The translations under genes were made by a program, and so were the position numbers. Positions 42,028 to 51,587 of a stretch of 64,000 bases of DNA are shown piece by piece; within the stretch, counting starts at the first letter, position 1, and every line of letters starts with the position of its first letter. This stretch comes from Adlercreutzia equolifaciens (GTDB taxonomy: Bacteria > Actinomycetota > Coriobacteriia > Coriobacteriales > Eggerthellaceae): positions 868,001-932,000 of the forward strand of contig NZ_JARFIK010000001.1 of NCBI RefSeq assembly GCF_029076695.1, in the 5' to 3' direction. The notes beneath the pieces are model-generated. The model was not told where the DNA came from and did no database searches. It was given only the letters and a program-made list of their open reading frames with translations.

Positions 42028-43107
42028 ATGGAGCGTTGGAAGCAGGCTCGGTGGCCGTTTGTGGCCTTCGTGCTTATCGAAGTGATCATTTTCGGTTCGG
42101 GCAGTGCCGTGACGAAGTTCGCGTACGAGTCCGTCACCCCTCTTTGGTGCATGACCCTGCGCTTTGGCCTGGCCTCCGTTGTGTTCTTTGCTTTCTTTGG
42201 CCGTCGCATCGTGAAGCAGCTGCGCCGTGCGCGCGTGAGTCTATGGCTGCCCCAGGCGCTGTGCATGGCGCTCTCTTACTTGTTTTGTAATGTGGCCCTC
42301 GATTTGACCACGGCCACCAATGTCGGCTTTCTTGTGGCGTTGCCGGTGGTGTTTGCGCCCCTGCTCTCCACAGTGGCCGAGCGCACGCGCTACCCGCGGA
42401 GCCTGATTCCGTTCCAAGTGGGCGTGGCCGGTGGCTTGTACCTGCTGTGCAGCCAGGGCGGAAGCCTTCAGGTAGGCGCGGGGGAACTTTTGGCTCTGGG
42501 CTCTTCAGTGGCGCTGGCAGGGGCGCTGGTGTTCGGGAAGCAGGCCCTGGCCCAGCTAGACGCGGCCAGTGTGGCCGGTACGCAAATTGTGGTGTCGTTC
42601 GGGTTGTGCCTGGTCTGCGCCCTGGTGCTGGAGCCGTCGCTGAGCGTGGCGGCGGTGCAGCCGACGGCCTGGGGCATCATCGCGTTTCTGGCTCTGCTTT
42701 CTACGTGCCTGGCGTTTTACCTGCAGAGCTTGGCTCTCGAGCGGTTGTCGTCCACGACGGTGTCGCTGCTGCTCACGGGTGAGCCGGTGTTCACGGCGCT
42801 GTTCGCCAACTGGTTCTTGGGCGAGACGCTTACGATGACTGGTCTGATGGGCGCTGCCGTTATCGTGGCCACGGTGGTGGCAGCCACCTATGCGGACGGT
42901 CGTGAGGCCGCGCCTGCACAGCCGAGGGTGGCTGCGGCTTCGTCGGCGGAGGTGTTCGCTTCCGCGCAGTCTGTGCCGGCCGAGCCCCTGTCGGCGTCGA
43001 GGCCCGCGGCGGTGTCTGCAAGCGCCTCTGGGGGAGGCGCGCTGCCCGAACCCCGTTTCCGCACTCGTTCTCGCATGTTCCGTCGCAAGCGGCGCATGGC
43101 CGCCTAA
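42028..43107 (+). CDS. EamA-family (DMT) transporter
   Basis: A 359-residue protein with ten hydrophobic helices in two similar EamA halves, the second ending with LLLTGEPVFTALFANWFLGET, the usual GEP motif. These proteins export amino acids, nucleosides or drugs, and no substrate can be named here. The last 65 residues are Ala/Ser/Pro-rich, end with many Arg and Lys, and are probably a disordered cytoplasmic tail longer than usual. The ribosome site is GAGAGGAGTGAGCA. The likely regulator is the divergent LysR protein. Confidence 0.9.
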   Translation: MERWKQARWPFVAFVLIEVIIFGSGSAVTKFAYESVTPLWCMTLRFGLASVVFFAFFGRRIVKQLRRARVSLWLPQALCMALSYLFCNVALDLTTATNVGFLVALPVVFAPLLSTVAERTRYPRSLIPFQVGVAGGLYLLCSQGGSLQVGAGELLALGSSVALAGALVFGKQALAQLDAASVAGTQIVVSFGLCLVCALVLEPSLSVAAVQPTAWGIIAFLALLSTCLAFYLQSLALERLSSTTVSLLLTGEPVFTALFANWFLGETLTMTGLMGAAVIVATVVAATYADGREAAPAQPRVAAASSAEVFASAQSVPAEPLSASRPAAVSASASGGGALPEPRFRTRSRMFRRKRRMAA

Positions 43108-43111
43108 AGAC

Positions 43112-43173
43112 GCTGCGATTCGTCCTTAAGGCGCTGTGATTCGCCCTTGAGCCGTTGTCGCTTCGCGGTCGAG
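43112..43173. repeat. 21-bp imperfect tandem repeat
   Basis: Units at 43112-43132 and 43133-43153 share GCTG(C/T)GATTCG(T/C)CCTT(A/G)AG, with a third degenerate unit after them. It lies in the gap between the EamA and recQ genes. Confidence 0.6.
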
Positions 43174-43290
43174 TCGCATCGGGCTTGCATCTGAATCGCA
43201 GGGCGCCAACGCCGCCCCTCCTTCCTCGGCGATCGTGATAGACTGCCCTTCGCCAGAGGATGCAACCAGGCGCGAAGAGAGGAGGAACGG

Positions 43291-45204
43291 GTGCTGGCTA
43301 CCATGGATCAAGCGCGCGAGGCGCTTTCAAGGCACTTTGGGTTCGACTCCTTTCGGCCTGGTCAGGAAATACTGATCGAGGCGGTGCTTCAGGGGCGTGA
43401 CGTGCTGGGCGTGATGCCCACGGGCGCGGGAAAGTCGCTGTGCTATCAGGTGCCCGGTGTAGCGGTTCCGGGGCTGACGCTAGTGGTGAGCCCCCTGGTG
43501 TCTCTTATGGGCGACCAGGTGCGCTCGCTGCTTGACGCGGGTGTGCGCGGTGCCTACCTCAATTCGTCGTTGACGCCCGGACAGCAAGCTACGGTTATGA
43601 GCCGTGCCCTGCAAGGGGCCTACGATCTTATGTATGTGGCTCCCGAGCGTTTGGCCGACCCGCGGTTCGTGGCGTTCGCGCAACAGGCGGCGCCGCCCAT
43701 TGTGGCCGTGGACGAAGCCCATTGCGTGTCCCAATGGGGCCAAGACTTCCGCCCTTCCTATCTGGCTATCGGCCAGTTCATCGCGGCGTTGCCCAAACGG
43801 CCGGTGGTGGTGGCGCTGACGGCTACCGCCACCGAGAACGTCCGTCGCGATATTGTGCGCCTCTTGGATTTGCAGGATCCGTTTCAGCTGGTCACCGGGT
43901 TCGATCGCCCCAACCTCAGCTACGGCGTCGAACGCTTGGCTCCCAAGCGCAAGCTGGCGCGCATTGCCGCCCATGCTTTGGCCCATCCCCAAGATGCCGG
44001 CATTGTGTACTGTTCGACGCGCAAGGACGTGGAAAAGGTCCACGAAGCGCTTTTGGCCGCCGGCGTGCGGGCTACCCGCTATCATGCTGGTCTGTCCACC
44101 ACTGAGCGCACGGCCAACCAGAAGGCCTTTATCGACGATGACGCACTAGTTATGGTGGCCACGAACGCTTTCGGCATGGGCATCGACAAGTCCAACGTGC
44201 GCTACGTGCTCCATCACAACATGCCGGCCTCATTAGAGGCTTATTATCAGGAAGCCGGGCGCGCCGGACGCGATGGCGAGCCGGCTCAATGCCTGCTGTT
44301 CTGGAGTGACGGCGACATTGCCACGGGCCGCTTCTTCATCGAGCAGGAATCTACCAATGAGGAGCTCACTCCCGAAGAGGCCGAGCGCGTGCGCGCCGCT
44401 CGCCGTCGCATGCTCGAGGCCATGGTGGGCTATGGCTACACCACCGATTGTCTGCGCTCCTACATCTTGCGCTATTTCGGCGAAAGCTCTCCGGCCGATT
44501 GCGGCAATTGCGCAAATTGCCGGGGCGATTTCAAAGCGGTGGACGTCACCCGCGAGGCTCGGGCTATCATGCGCTGCGTGCACAACTTGCGAGGCCGCTT
44601 CGGCAAGGGCGTTGTCGTTGACGTGCTGCGTGGTGTTGCCAGCGACCGCGTGGAAAGCTTTGGTCTTACGCGCTCACGCTGCTTTGGCGAGCTGGGGGAA
44701 GGTGGCGCCGTTGGCGCGGGGGCTGCGGTGTCACCGGGGCTGCTGCGCGAGGTCATCGAGCTCTTGGCATCCCAAGAGTACCTGGTCATCACCGAGGGAA
44801 AGTTCCCAACTGTCGGCCTGGGTCCCCGCTGTCGCGAGGCCGCCCAGGATGACTTCGTCCTGTCAATGAAGCAGATAGAACGTACGGCTTCAAGTCGGGA
44901 AGCCCGGCAAGGTCAAAGGGCGCCGTCCCGTGTCTTTGGATCGGGAACGTCCGAGGGCGCTTCGGCTGCAGGCGATGAGGGTCTTTTCCAAGTGCTGCGT
45001 GCCTTGCGTAAAGAATTGGCCGACAAGCAAGGGAAGCCTCCCTATGTGGTGTTCTCCGATGCCACTTTGCGCGACATGTGCGCACGTCGTCCCGCTACCG
45101 ACGAGGAGTTTCTCGAAGTATCCGGCGTGGGCCTTATGAAGCTCTCGCGTTATGGCGAGCCGTTTTTGAAGGCTATTCGCACCTTCGAGCACGACTCGGG
45201 GTGA
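43291..45204 (+). CDS. recQ: ATP-dependent DNA helicase RecQ
   Basis: A 637-residue superfamily 2 helicase that unwinds DNA during recombination and repair. Motif I is MPTGAGKS (residues 42-49), motif II is DEAH (141-144), and motif VI is [10 protein letters not shown]. The RecQ zinc site has the cysteines of CGNCANC near residue 410, followed by a winged-helix region and a C-terminal HRDC domain ([22 protein letters not shown] in outline). The GTG start follows AGGAGGAACGG. It lies upstream of tRNA-Val but has no visible link to it. Confidence 0.95.
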   Translation: MLATMDQAREALSRHFGFDSFRPGQEILIEAVLQGRDVLGVMPTGAGKSLCYQVPGVAVPGLTLVVSPLVSLMGDQVRSLLDAGVRGAYLNSSLTPGQQATVMSRALQGAYDLMYVAPERLADPRFVAFAQQAAPPIVAVDEAHCVSQWGQDFRPSYLAIGQFIAALPKRPVVVALTATATENVRRDIVRLLDLQDPFQLVTGFDRPNLSYGVERLAPKRKLARIAAHALAHPQDAGIVYCSTRKDVEKVHEALLAAGVRATRYHAGLSTTERTANQKAFIDDDALVMVATNAFGMGIDKSNVRYVLHHNMPASLEAYYQEAGRAGRDGEPAQCLLFWSDGDIATGRFFIEQESTNEELTPEEAERVRAARRRMLEAMVGYGYTTDCLRSYILRYFGESSPADCGNCANCRGDFKAVDVTREARAIMRCVHNLRGRFGKGVVVDVLRGVASDRVESFGLTRSRCFGELGEGGAVGAGAAVSPGLLREVIELLASQEYLVITEGKFPTVGLGPRCREAAQDDFVLSMKQIERTASSREARQGQRAPSRVFGSGTSEGASAAGDEGLFQVLRALRKELADKQGKPPYVVFSDATLRDMCARRPATDEEFLEVSGVGLMKLSRYGEPFLKAIRTFEHDSG

Positions 45205-45218
45205 AGTTGTGGGCCCCC

Positions 45219-45247
45219 TTGCTCTTCCTGGGGTTTTGTGGCACAAT
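45219..45247 (+). promoter_or_regulatory. Promoter of tRNA-Val
   Basis: TTGCTC (-35), 17-nt spacer and CACAAT (-10) lie 31 nt before the tRNA. The boxes are partial matches but spacing is right. Confidence 0.45.
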
Positions 45248-45277
45248 ACCACCTCGCGCGAGTAATCGCGTCTTCTT

Positions 45278-45352
45278 GGTCGAGTGGCGCAGCGGGAGCG
45301 CAGGTGCCTTACAAGCACAAGGTCGGGGGTTCAAATCCCTCCTCGACCACCA
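45278..45352 (+). tRNA. tRNA-Val (anticodon UAC)
   Basis: A full cloverleaf can be drawn: acceptor GGTCGAG with CTCGACC, D stem GCGC with GCGC, anticodon loop CTTACAA (anticodon TAC, valine), T stem with TTCAAAT loop, and the CCA end encoded at 45350-45352. The outermost pair of the anticodon stem is a G-A mismatch, which slightly weakens the fold. A strong terminator follows. Confidence 0.93.
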
Positions 45353-45360
45353 TGAATCTC

Positions 45361-45398
45361 AAAGGCCATCGCTGGTTTCAGCGATGGCCTTTTCTTTT
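45361..45398 (+). terminator. Rho-independent terminator after tRNA-Val
   Basis: A perfect 13-bp stem (AAAGGCCATCGCT with its complement), 6-nt loop and a TTTTCTTTT tail. Confidence 0.92.
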
Positions 45399-45541
45399 GC
45401 CTGGGCAGCTTTCACCCTTCTCTCCGATGGTCTATCGGTCGCTTTTCTGCGACGAAAATGCGACTCAAGTGCGGTGCTGAAGAGAAGCCTTTCCGATGGT
45501 CGGCGTGCACCTTGTCACCTGGCTTTGAAAGGTGGGATGCA

Positions 45542-46309
45542 ATGAAGGCAAACAAATCACTGGTTATCGGTGGCGCCTGCGCGCTCTGTTGCGCGCTCTG
45601 CGTGGCGCTCTATCTTTTCGGGGTGCAGGGCCAAGTAGAAGAAGCGCGAGCCGAGGCGTTGGCGCGCTACGGCGGGGAGCAAATAGAAGTATGCGTAGCC
45701 AAGCGCGATCTTGCTCCCGGAGAGGTAGTGGACGAAAGCGCTGTGACCACCAAGCTTTGGGTGGCCGATCTTCTTCCCGAAGGCGCCATTACGGATCCGC
45801 AGCGCATCGTGGGCCAGCGACTGGGCTCGAGCGTCTACAAAGGCGAAGTGCTGTGCGCGCGGCGCACGGAATCCAGCAACGAAGCCCTCAGCGTGCCTGC
45901 GGGCAAAGCCGCCATTAGCGTGCCGGCCCAAGCGGTGCAGGCGGTAGGCGGGTCGGTGGAGCCGGGCATGACCGTGGATGTGTACGCTACGGGCGCCTCT
46001 TCCACTAGTCAGTTGGTGCAAGGGGCACTGGTACTTGCCACCAGTGCTAGCAGTGACGACACCTCCTCGTCCAGTGCTGCCTGGATCACACTTGCCGTGG
46101 CCCCCGAACGGGTGCAAGAGGTAGTGGCGGCTGCTCAGAATCTCTCCCTTTACTTTGTGCTGCCGGCTGCCTCCGCTCCGCCCTCTTCGTCCGACGCCGG
46201 AGCCGAATCCTCTGAATCGTCCAAGGATGACAAAGGCTTCGAGCCCACAAGCGTTACCCAGCGTCCGGCTTTAAATTCCGCTGCTTCAGAACAGGAGAAC
46301 CCCTCATGA
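45542..46309 (+). CDS. cpaB: CpaB/RcpC-like Tad pilus assembly protein
   Basis: A 255-residue protein with an N-terminal membrane helix (about residues 8-27) and an external SAF domain (VCVAKRDLAPGEVVDESAVTTKLW in outline, then GQRLGSSVYKGEVLC and ISVPAQAVQAVGGSVEPG). CpaB-type proteins stabilise the pilus channel. The tail is Ser/Asp-rich. The ATG at 45542 was chosen over the frame from 45458 because of the GAAAGGTGGG upstream. It begins the Tad operon and overlaps the next gene by 4 nt. Confidence 0.85.
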   Translation: MKANKSLVIGGACALCCALCVALYLFGVQGQVEEARAEALARYGGEQIEVCVAKRDLAPGEVVDESAVTTKLWVADLLPEGAITDPQRIVGQRLGSSVYKGEVLCARRTESSNEALSVPAGKAAISVPAQAVQAVGGSVEPGMTVDVYATGASSTSQLVQGALVLATSASSDDTSSSSAAWITLAVAPERVQEVVAAAQNLSLYFVLPAASAPPSSSDAGAESSESSKDDKGFEPTSVTQRPALNSAASEQENPS

Positions 46310-47862
46310 CCCTTGAACCCCGTATTATGCTCTGCGCTTCCCCGGAGGATCTTCAGCTCATCGCCTCCTTCGCGCTCTCCTTAGATGACCTGCGCTCCTT
46401 CTCGTGGTTGACGTTATGCTCTGACGCGCAGCTGGTGCGACAAGAACTGCAGGACAATCCGTTGTACCAAGAAGTCTGGGTGCTCTCCAGCAGTGAGGTG
46501 GAGGGCATCAATCTGGCGGCTGCCTTGAAATCCGATACACCGGATCGCCTTGTGTGTCTTGTGGAAAGTTCCCCCACCGATACCAGTTGTGCCCACGCGC
46601 AACTGGCTGGCATCGATCGAGTCCTTTCTCTTGAGGAGCTTGTGTGGCGCTGTGAGACGTTTTCCGTCGAAGCAGCCGCCTCGTGTCCCGCAGTGTCGCG
46701 TCCTTTGCCCGTGGCCGAGAACGGCGAGAGCGAAGAGCGCTCTTCTTCCGAAGAGGAAGCGCCCGATGAAGAGCAGGCATCTACGGTGTCCTTGCCGGAA
46801 CCCGGTGCCGTCGACATGCCTTCGGTCGAGGAGGGACAGATCTGTGAAGAGACGCTCCCTGAGGTAGTGCCAATCCAAGGGAAGGAGATGTTGGCTCTGG
46901 CTCCGCGTCAGGAGGAAGCGCCTTGGGAGCCTGGGAGTGCCCAGGAAAAAACGCCGCTTGCTCTTGATGGGGATGCCGCTCTGCCAGCACAGGATGGGCG
47001 AAAAGGCTACGTGCTTTCAATCCTCAGCGGCAGTGGCGGCACGGGCAAAAGTACGGTAGCGGCGCTGGTCGCCGCATCGGCTCGCCGTCGGGGACTGCGG
47101 ACGGCGTTGGTGGACGCCGATTTCCAATTTGGCGATCTTGCCTATCTGGTGCCTTCGTTTTCCCTTGTGGCGGTTGAGGCGCTTTTGGACAATCCTGGGG
47201 TGCTCGACACGCTAGATGGCCAATCGTCAGTTTTGGTGACAGCGCCCTCGCGCTTGGAGCAGGCGGAGGCTTTGATCCCGCGCATCAACGAGCTTATGGG
47301 CGCTCTTGCTGAGCGTTTCGACTTGATTGTGGCCAATACCGCTGGTTCATGGGGAGAAGTCCATGCATATCTGCTGGAAGCAAGTATGACGACCTTGCTT
47401 TTGGTGGACCAGCGCGCCTCTTCGATACGTGCCTGTCGAAGGGCTCTTGACCTCTGCCTCCGCTGTGGGATCGCTACCAGCTCCTTCCTGATTGCGCTGA
47501 ACCGCTGCGGCAAACAAGCGCTGTTTACTCCGGCCGACGTCTCGGAGGCCCTGAATGGCGCTCGAGTAATTGAGCTTTGCGAGGGCGGAGGGGAGGTGGA
47601 GGAGATGTTGAGCGCGGGGCAGCTGGAGGAGTACGTGGAAGAAGCCGACGCGCTTTGCTCCAGCGTAGATTGTCTGATCGATGAGCTGTCGCTCCCCGTC
47701 ACCCGCGCTCTGGAAGGGCACGGGCAACGGGGGAGATCGGGCTGGGGGCGCGCCGGAAGGTCGTCTCGGGGTAGTCGCCGTCGGGGAGCCAGGAAATCGC
47801 GCGGAGCCAAGCCGGCTCCTTCCTTACAGCCGATGCCCATGGTCTCCGTCCACGGGCAATAG
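46306..47862 (+). CDS. cpaE: CpaE/TadZ-like ATPase
   Basis: A 518-residue protein. The first 120 residues look like a degenerate receiver (LCASPEDLQLIASFALSLDD), as in CpaE/TadZ, which localises the Tad machine. An acidic low-complexity linker (about 125-230) precedes a ParA/MinD-type ATPase with SGSGGTGKST as Walker A; the first Lys of the usual KGG signature is replaced by Ser. The DADFQFGDLAYL switch region is present. The C-terminus is an Arg/Gly-rich basic tail. It overlaps cpaB by 4 nt. Confidence 0.85.
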   Translation: MTLEPRIMLCASPEDLQLIASFALSLDDLRSFSWLTLCSDAQLVRQELQDNPLYQEVWVLSSSEVEGINLAAALKSDTPDRLVCLVESSPTDTSCAHAQLAGIDRVLSLEELVWRCETFSVEAAASCPAVSRPLPVAENGESEERSSSEEEAPDEEQASTVSLPEPGAVDMPSVEEGQICEETLPEVVPIQGKEMLALAPRQEEAPWEPGSAQEKTPLALDGDAALPAQDGRKGYVLSILSGSGGTGKSTVAALVAASARRRGLRTALVDADFQFGDLAYLVPSFSLVAVEALLDNPGVLDTLDGQSSVLVTAPSRLEQAEALIPRINELMGALAERFDLIVANTAGSWGEVHAYLLEASMTTLLLVDQRASSIRACRRALDLCLRCGIATSSFLIALNRCGKQALFTPADVSEALNGARVIELCEGGGEVEEMLSAGQLEEYVEEADALCSSVDCLIDELSLPVTRALEGHGQRGRSGWGRAGRSSRGSRRRGARKSRGAKPAPSLQPMPMVSVHGQ

Positions 47863-47874
47863 AGGAAGGTCGTC

Positions 47875-49206
47875 ATGACGTTTTTGGAACGGGTCGAAGC
47901 GGTCGAAGGGGGAAGGCGCCTGGAGGAGGCGCGTCGCGAAGAAGCGGGCCTCGAGGCCCTGCGGCAAGCGGTCGCAGAGCTTGTCCCCCTTGATCGCCTC
48001 GCGGTGATTGTGGGAGAGAGTCCCGAGCGGGCGCGCAACGAGCTGCGATCCGCCTGCCGCCGACTTCGGACAAGAGAGCCCTGGAGCAGCCAGGACGATG
48101 AGACATTCCGTGCCCTCGTGGAGAACCTCATCGACACGGTATTCGGCTTTGGTCCTCTTGAGGGGCTCATCGCCGATGAGTCCATTACCGAGATCATGGT
48201 GAACGGGTCAAGGAGCGTCTTCATCGAGCGCGGCGGCTGCCTGCAAGCGGTACCCGTTGTGTTTGAGAGCGACGAGCAGGTTCGTGCCCTCATTGACCGG
48301 ATTCTCGGTCCTTTGGGGCGTCGCATCGATGAGTCGTCGCCGCTGGCCAGTGCGCGCTTGCCGCAGGGGCATCGCGTGCATGCGGTTATTCCGCCTTTGG
48401 CCATCGACGGTCCCCATTTGACCATCCGGTCGTTTCGCCGCCGCATTCTGACGCTTGACGAGCTGCGTCAGAGGGGGTCCTTCGATGAGACGGTGCAGCA
48501 GTTCCTGATCTGGGCGGTGCAGGCTCGCAAAAGCTTGGCGGTGGCCGGCGGCACGGGCAGTGGCAAGACCACGCTGCTCAATGCGCTGTCCTGCTATATC
48601 TCCCCTGGCGAGCGCATCATTACCATCGAAGATGCGGCGGAGCTGAAATTCGACGAGCATCCCCACGTGGTTCGTCTTGAAGCCCGCGGGCGCAATGCCG
48701 AAGGCGAGGGAGAGGTGACCATTCGCGAGTTGGTGATCAACGCGCTGCGCATGCGTCCGGATCGCATCATCGTAGGAGAGTGTCGCTCTGATGAGGCCAT
48801 TGACATGCTGCAGGCCATGAACACAGGTCACGACGGCTCGCTGACAACTCTGCACGCCAATTCGCCCTCGGAGGCCATCGATCGCCTGATTACCATGGTG
48901 CGCTTTGCGGTCGACCTTCCGCTTGATGCCATTGAAGCGCAGATCGGAAATGCGTTTGACCTGATTGTGCAGACAACGCGCTTGCCGGGAGGGGCGCGGT
49001 GCGTGGCAGAAATTGCCTCGATGACCTTCGACGCTAAAGCGCGGCGCTGTGTGCTGGAAACTCATTATCAGCGTCGTGTGGGCGATGACCAGGGCCAATG
49101 GACGAGCGTTCCGCCGTGGATCGATGGCCTGAGCGAATGCGGCGTGGCCGATGAGGGGGAGGTGCGGCAATGGGTTCGACAATTATCGCTGCCCTTGGCG
49201 GCGTAA
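47875..49206 (+). CDS. cpaF: CpaF/TadA pilus assembly ATPase
   Basis: A 443-residue secretion ATPase of the VirB11/PilT group that powers pilus extension. Residues about 70-180 are the N-terminal domain ([20 protein letters not shown]), Walker A is GGTGSGKTT, the Asp box is [11 protein letters not shown], Walker B is [12 protein letters not shown], and the His box is [13 protein letters not shown]. The ATG follows AGAGGAAGGTC. The last 37 nt overlap tadB in another frame. Confidence 0.95.
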   Translation: MTFLERVEAVEGGRRLEEARREEAGLEALRQAVAELVPLDRLAVIVGESPERARNELRSACRRLRTREPWSSQDDETFRALVENLIDTVFGFGPLEGLIADESITEIMVNGSRSVFIERGGCLQAVPVVFESDEQVRALIDRILGPLGRRIDESSPLASARLPQGHRVHAVIPPLAIDGPHLTIRSFRRRILTLDELRQRGSFDETVQQFLIWAVQARKSLAVAGGTGSGKTTLLNALSCYISPGERIITIEDAAELKFDEHPHVVRLEARGRNAEGEGEVTIRELVINALRMRPDRIIVGECRSDEAIDMLQAMNTGHDGSLTTLHANSPSEAIDRLITMVRFAVDLPLDAIEAQIGNAFDLIVQTTRLPGGARCVAEIASMTFDAKARRCVLETHYQRRVGDDQGQWTSVPPWIDGLSECGVADEGEVRQWVRQLSLPLAA

Positions 49207-50150
49207 TGTTCTCAGCGGTTGCCGGCTATTTGATCGGTCGCGATTGGTACGCTCGCCACTTGCGCCGCGCCCGGGCCTCGGTGCTTTTAAGTGTGGGGTC
49301 GTCGGCGGCGTCGCCATCGACGTTTCGTTGGCATGTTCGCAACGGCATAGCCCCGCTGCGGCCGGCCGCCGAGGCGCTGCTGCAAATCAAGGGAGTCCGT
49401 CGTTATGCGGGATGGGTTCAAACCTCTTTGCAGCTGCATGGCTATCTCACCACGCAAGTAGCGCTGGTGACCCTGATGATATTCGCTGTGATCGGTTGCG
49501 TTTTGGGAGGCTGGGTAGTGACGCAATCCCCGGTCTTCGGGGCCGCTGTCGCCGGGGGCGCCATTGTGATGGGGTGCAGCGCGGCCAAGACTCAGGCGGA
49601 GAAGAGGGCGTCGGCTTTGCGTGACGAGGTTCCCGACGCCTTGCGTTCGATTGGCGTGTGCTTCAAGGCGGGGCTTTCCCTGATGCAAACCTTGCGGCAG
49701 ACCGGTACGGAGATGAAGGGTCCCTTGGGCGAGCTCTTTTTGGCGGCGGCACGTACTCTGGAAACAGGAGGAACAGCGTCGGAGGCTCTTGCGCTGTTCA
49801 AACATCGGAGCGACGCGCCCGAGCTTGCGTTTGTGGCTGTTGCCCTGGACGTTCAGCATCAGGCGGGTGGCAGCTTGGCGCCCGTTCTAGATGCGGCCCG
49901 CGAGTCGGTGGAGGGCGAGATAGAGCTTGCCCGGTCGTTAAAAGTGCAGACCGCCCAGGCGAAGCTCTCGGCGCGCATTGTCACGGTCATGCCTTTCGTG
50001 CTGATTGCCCTCTTCTCGTTTATGAGCCCGGGTTTCTTGGATCCGTTCTTCGCAAGCTTGTCGGGCATGGTGCTGCTTGCGGTGGCGCTGGCCATGCAAA
50101 CGGGCGGCGTGGTGATGGTGCACCGCATGCTCGACGTGGGAGCCGGGTGA
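49170..50150 (+). CDS. tadB: TadB-like inner-membrane platform protein
   Basis: A 326-residue protein with an N-terminal membrane helix, a GspF-type domain (LRDEVPDALRSIGVCFKAGLSLMQTL in outline, ALFKHRSDAPELAFVAVAL) and two or three C-terminal helices. TadB and TadC form the membrane platform on which CpaF acts. It starts inside the end of cpaF (37-nt overlap), which couples their translation, and is 6 nt before tadC. Confidence 0.9.
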   Translation: MGSTIIAALGGVMFSAVAGYLIGRDWYARHLRRARASVLLSVGSSAASPSTFRWHVRNGIAPLRPAAEALLQIKGVRRYAGWVQTSLQLHGYLTTQVALVTLMIFAVIGCVLGGWVVTQSPVFGAAVAGGAIVMGCSAAKTQAEKRASALRDEVPDALRSIGVCFKAGLSLMQTLRQTGTEMKGPLGELFLAAARTLETGGTASEALALFKHRSDAPELAFVAVALDVQHQAGGSLAPVLDAARESVEGEIELARSLKVQTAQAKLSARIVTVMPFVLIALFSFMSPGFLDPFFASLSGMVLLAVALAMQTGGVVMVHRMLDVGAG

Positions 50151-50156
50151 TGGGCG

Positions 50157-51116
50157 ATGGACGTGCACGGAATGTTAGACGGTCTCGTTGTCTGTTTGGC
50201 AGTTGGCTGTGCCGGGGTGGGCGGCTGGTGTCTTTGGCAATGCTATAGCGCATGGCGGCGACGGGCGCATCTGCTTCGCACTGTTCGAGAAGAGGCGCAG
50301 CGGGGAGAAGGATCGGGGCCGGCGGCGATGGCTGGCAAAGGCGATGGCCTGGTGTCGAAGATCATTGCCTTTGCGCTCTCGCTCGATCGCCGATCGCGGA
50401 GCGGGTCGTTTCAGTGGCTTGCGCCTCCTTCGTTGCGAAAACGTGCCGTCGACGAGCGGCCATGGGAGGCGGCGGGGTTGGAAGGGTGCGTTAGCTCGGC
50501 GGTGGTGTGGGAGGCGCGAGTGCGGCTCGCGCTCTGTCTAGGGGCCATAGGCCTAGTGTTAGGCCTGACCTTTTCCTTGGAAATGGGGATGTTGGCAGGG
50601 GCGGGTGGCGTAGTGGCTGGCTGGCAGGCGCTGCCGTGGGCCGTAGGACGAAGGGCGCAGAAGCGCACCGAGGAAATGGAGCGGCATTTGTCAGAGATGC
50701 TCGATGTGGTGGCGCTTGGATTGCGCAGCGGCCTGTCGTTTGATCGCGGTCTCGATCTGTACGTCAGCCACTTCGACTCACTGCTGGCTCACTCCTTCTC
50801 GCGAGCTCAGGGCCAATGGGTTCGCGGTCTGGCATCGCGCCCCGATGCGTTGCGCCATGTGGCTGCCTCCTACGCCTCACCGCTTCTGGAGCGCATTGTG
50901 GAGAACATTATTCGCTCGTTGCGCTTCGGATCGACGCTGGCGGACAACCTGGAGGATGCCGCGCGCGAGGCGCGACGCGGGTACCAGGTGCGTAAGGAGG
51001 AGCAAGTGGCCAAGGCGCCCGTCAAGATGATGGTGCCTACGGGAATGCTGATCTTGCCGGCGATGCTGCTGTTGGTGTTGGGACCGGTCTTGCTTGAGCT
51101 GGCCGGCGGTTTTTAG
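50157..51116 (+). CDS. tadC: TadC-like inner-membrane platform protein
   Basis: A 319-residue GspF-family membrane protein. A helix near residue 5-25 is followed by two more near 115-160, then the GspF motif (HLSEMLDVVALGLRSGLSFDRGL in outline) and a final helix (MLILPAMLLLVLGPVLLEL). It pairs with TadB. It lies 27 nt before the pilin gene. Confidence 0.9.
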   Translation: MDVHGMLDGLVVCLAVGCAGVGGWCLWQCYSAWRRRAHLLRTVREEAQRGEGSGPAAMAGKGDGLVSKIIAFALSLDRRSRSGSFQWLAPPSLRKRAVDERPWEAAGLEGCVSSAVVWEARVRLALCLGAIGLVLGLTFSLEMGMLAGAGGVVAGWQALPWAVGRRAQKRTEEMERHLSEMLDVVALGLRSGLSFDRGLDLYVSHFDSLLAHSFSRAQGQWVRGLASRPDALRHVAASYASPLLERIVENIIRSLRFGSTLADNLEDAAREARRGYQVRKEEQVAKAPVKMMVPTGMLILPAMLLLVLGPVLLELAGGF

Positions 51117-51143
51117 GACGGAAACGTCAGAGAGGAAGGCACG

Positions 51144-51386
51144 ATGAATCAATGGAAGCGGGCTATGGAAACGGTGGGCGCATGGAGGAAGAAGGCAAGA
51201 AGCGCCATGGCTTCAAATGCCCTGCGCATGCGTGCAAAAATGGAAGACACAGCAGGTCAGGGCACTACCGAGTATGCAATTCTGGTCGGAGTTCTTGTGG
51301 TCATCGCCATCATAGCCATCACGGCGTTTCGGCCGAACATCGAGGCGCTGTGGACGGCAATCACCGAGGGCATCAATGGCCTCTAG
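51144..51386 (+). CDS. Flp/Fap-type major pilin candidate
   Basis: An 80-residue class III prepilin. A charged leader of about 38 residues ends in DTAG, and the mature part would begin QGTTEY, with the required Glu at +5 and Tyr at +6, then a hydrophobic helix (AILVGVLVVIAIIAITAF). This is the Flp pattern. The leader is longer than the usual 20 or so residues. The ATG follows GAGAGGAAGG. Its 3' end overlaps the next pilin-like gene out of frame. Confidence 0.88.
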   Translation: MNQWKRAMETVGAWRKKARSAMASNALRMRAKMEDTAGQGTTEYAILVGVLVVIAIIAITAFRPNIEALWTAITEGINGL

Positions 51387-51574
51387 GAAGCGATGCGGGC
51401 CAGACCACGGTGGAGTACGCCGTCGTGACGGCGGCCTTCATGGCCATGGTTGTTGCGGCGGGCGCTCTGTGGAAGGGGCTTTCCCAAGGCATGTTCGTCG
51501 ACCATGCGCTTGCGGCGGCATCACATCATATTCACGGATTTATCGGTTGGGTTGTTGATATTTTCAGCTACTAG
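51350..51574 (+). CDS. Second Flp-like pilin, overlapping the first out of frame
   Basis: A 74-residue protein whose most likely start is a GTG at 51350, inside the first pilin gene, with GAGG 4 nt upstream. The leader ends GSDAG and the mature part begins QTTVEY with Glu at +5, then a hydrophobic helix (AVVTAAFMAMVVAAGALW). No ATG lies in this frame before the pilin motif, so the start is uncertain, but the motif itself is clear. The overlap of 37 nt would couple synthesis of the two pilins. It could be a minor pilin. Confidence 0.7.
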   Translation: MDGNHRGHQWPLGSDAGQTTVEYAVVTAAFMAMVVAAGALWKGLSQGMFVDHALAAASHHIHGFIGWVVDIFSY

Positions 51575-51587
51575 GAAAGGAGGGGCT

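Noticed and set aside
51376-51558. An ATG frame in the pilin region as the second pilin gene
   Set aside because: It has an ATG but no pilin motif; the class III motif is in another frame, which needs the GTG at 51350.
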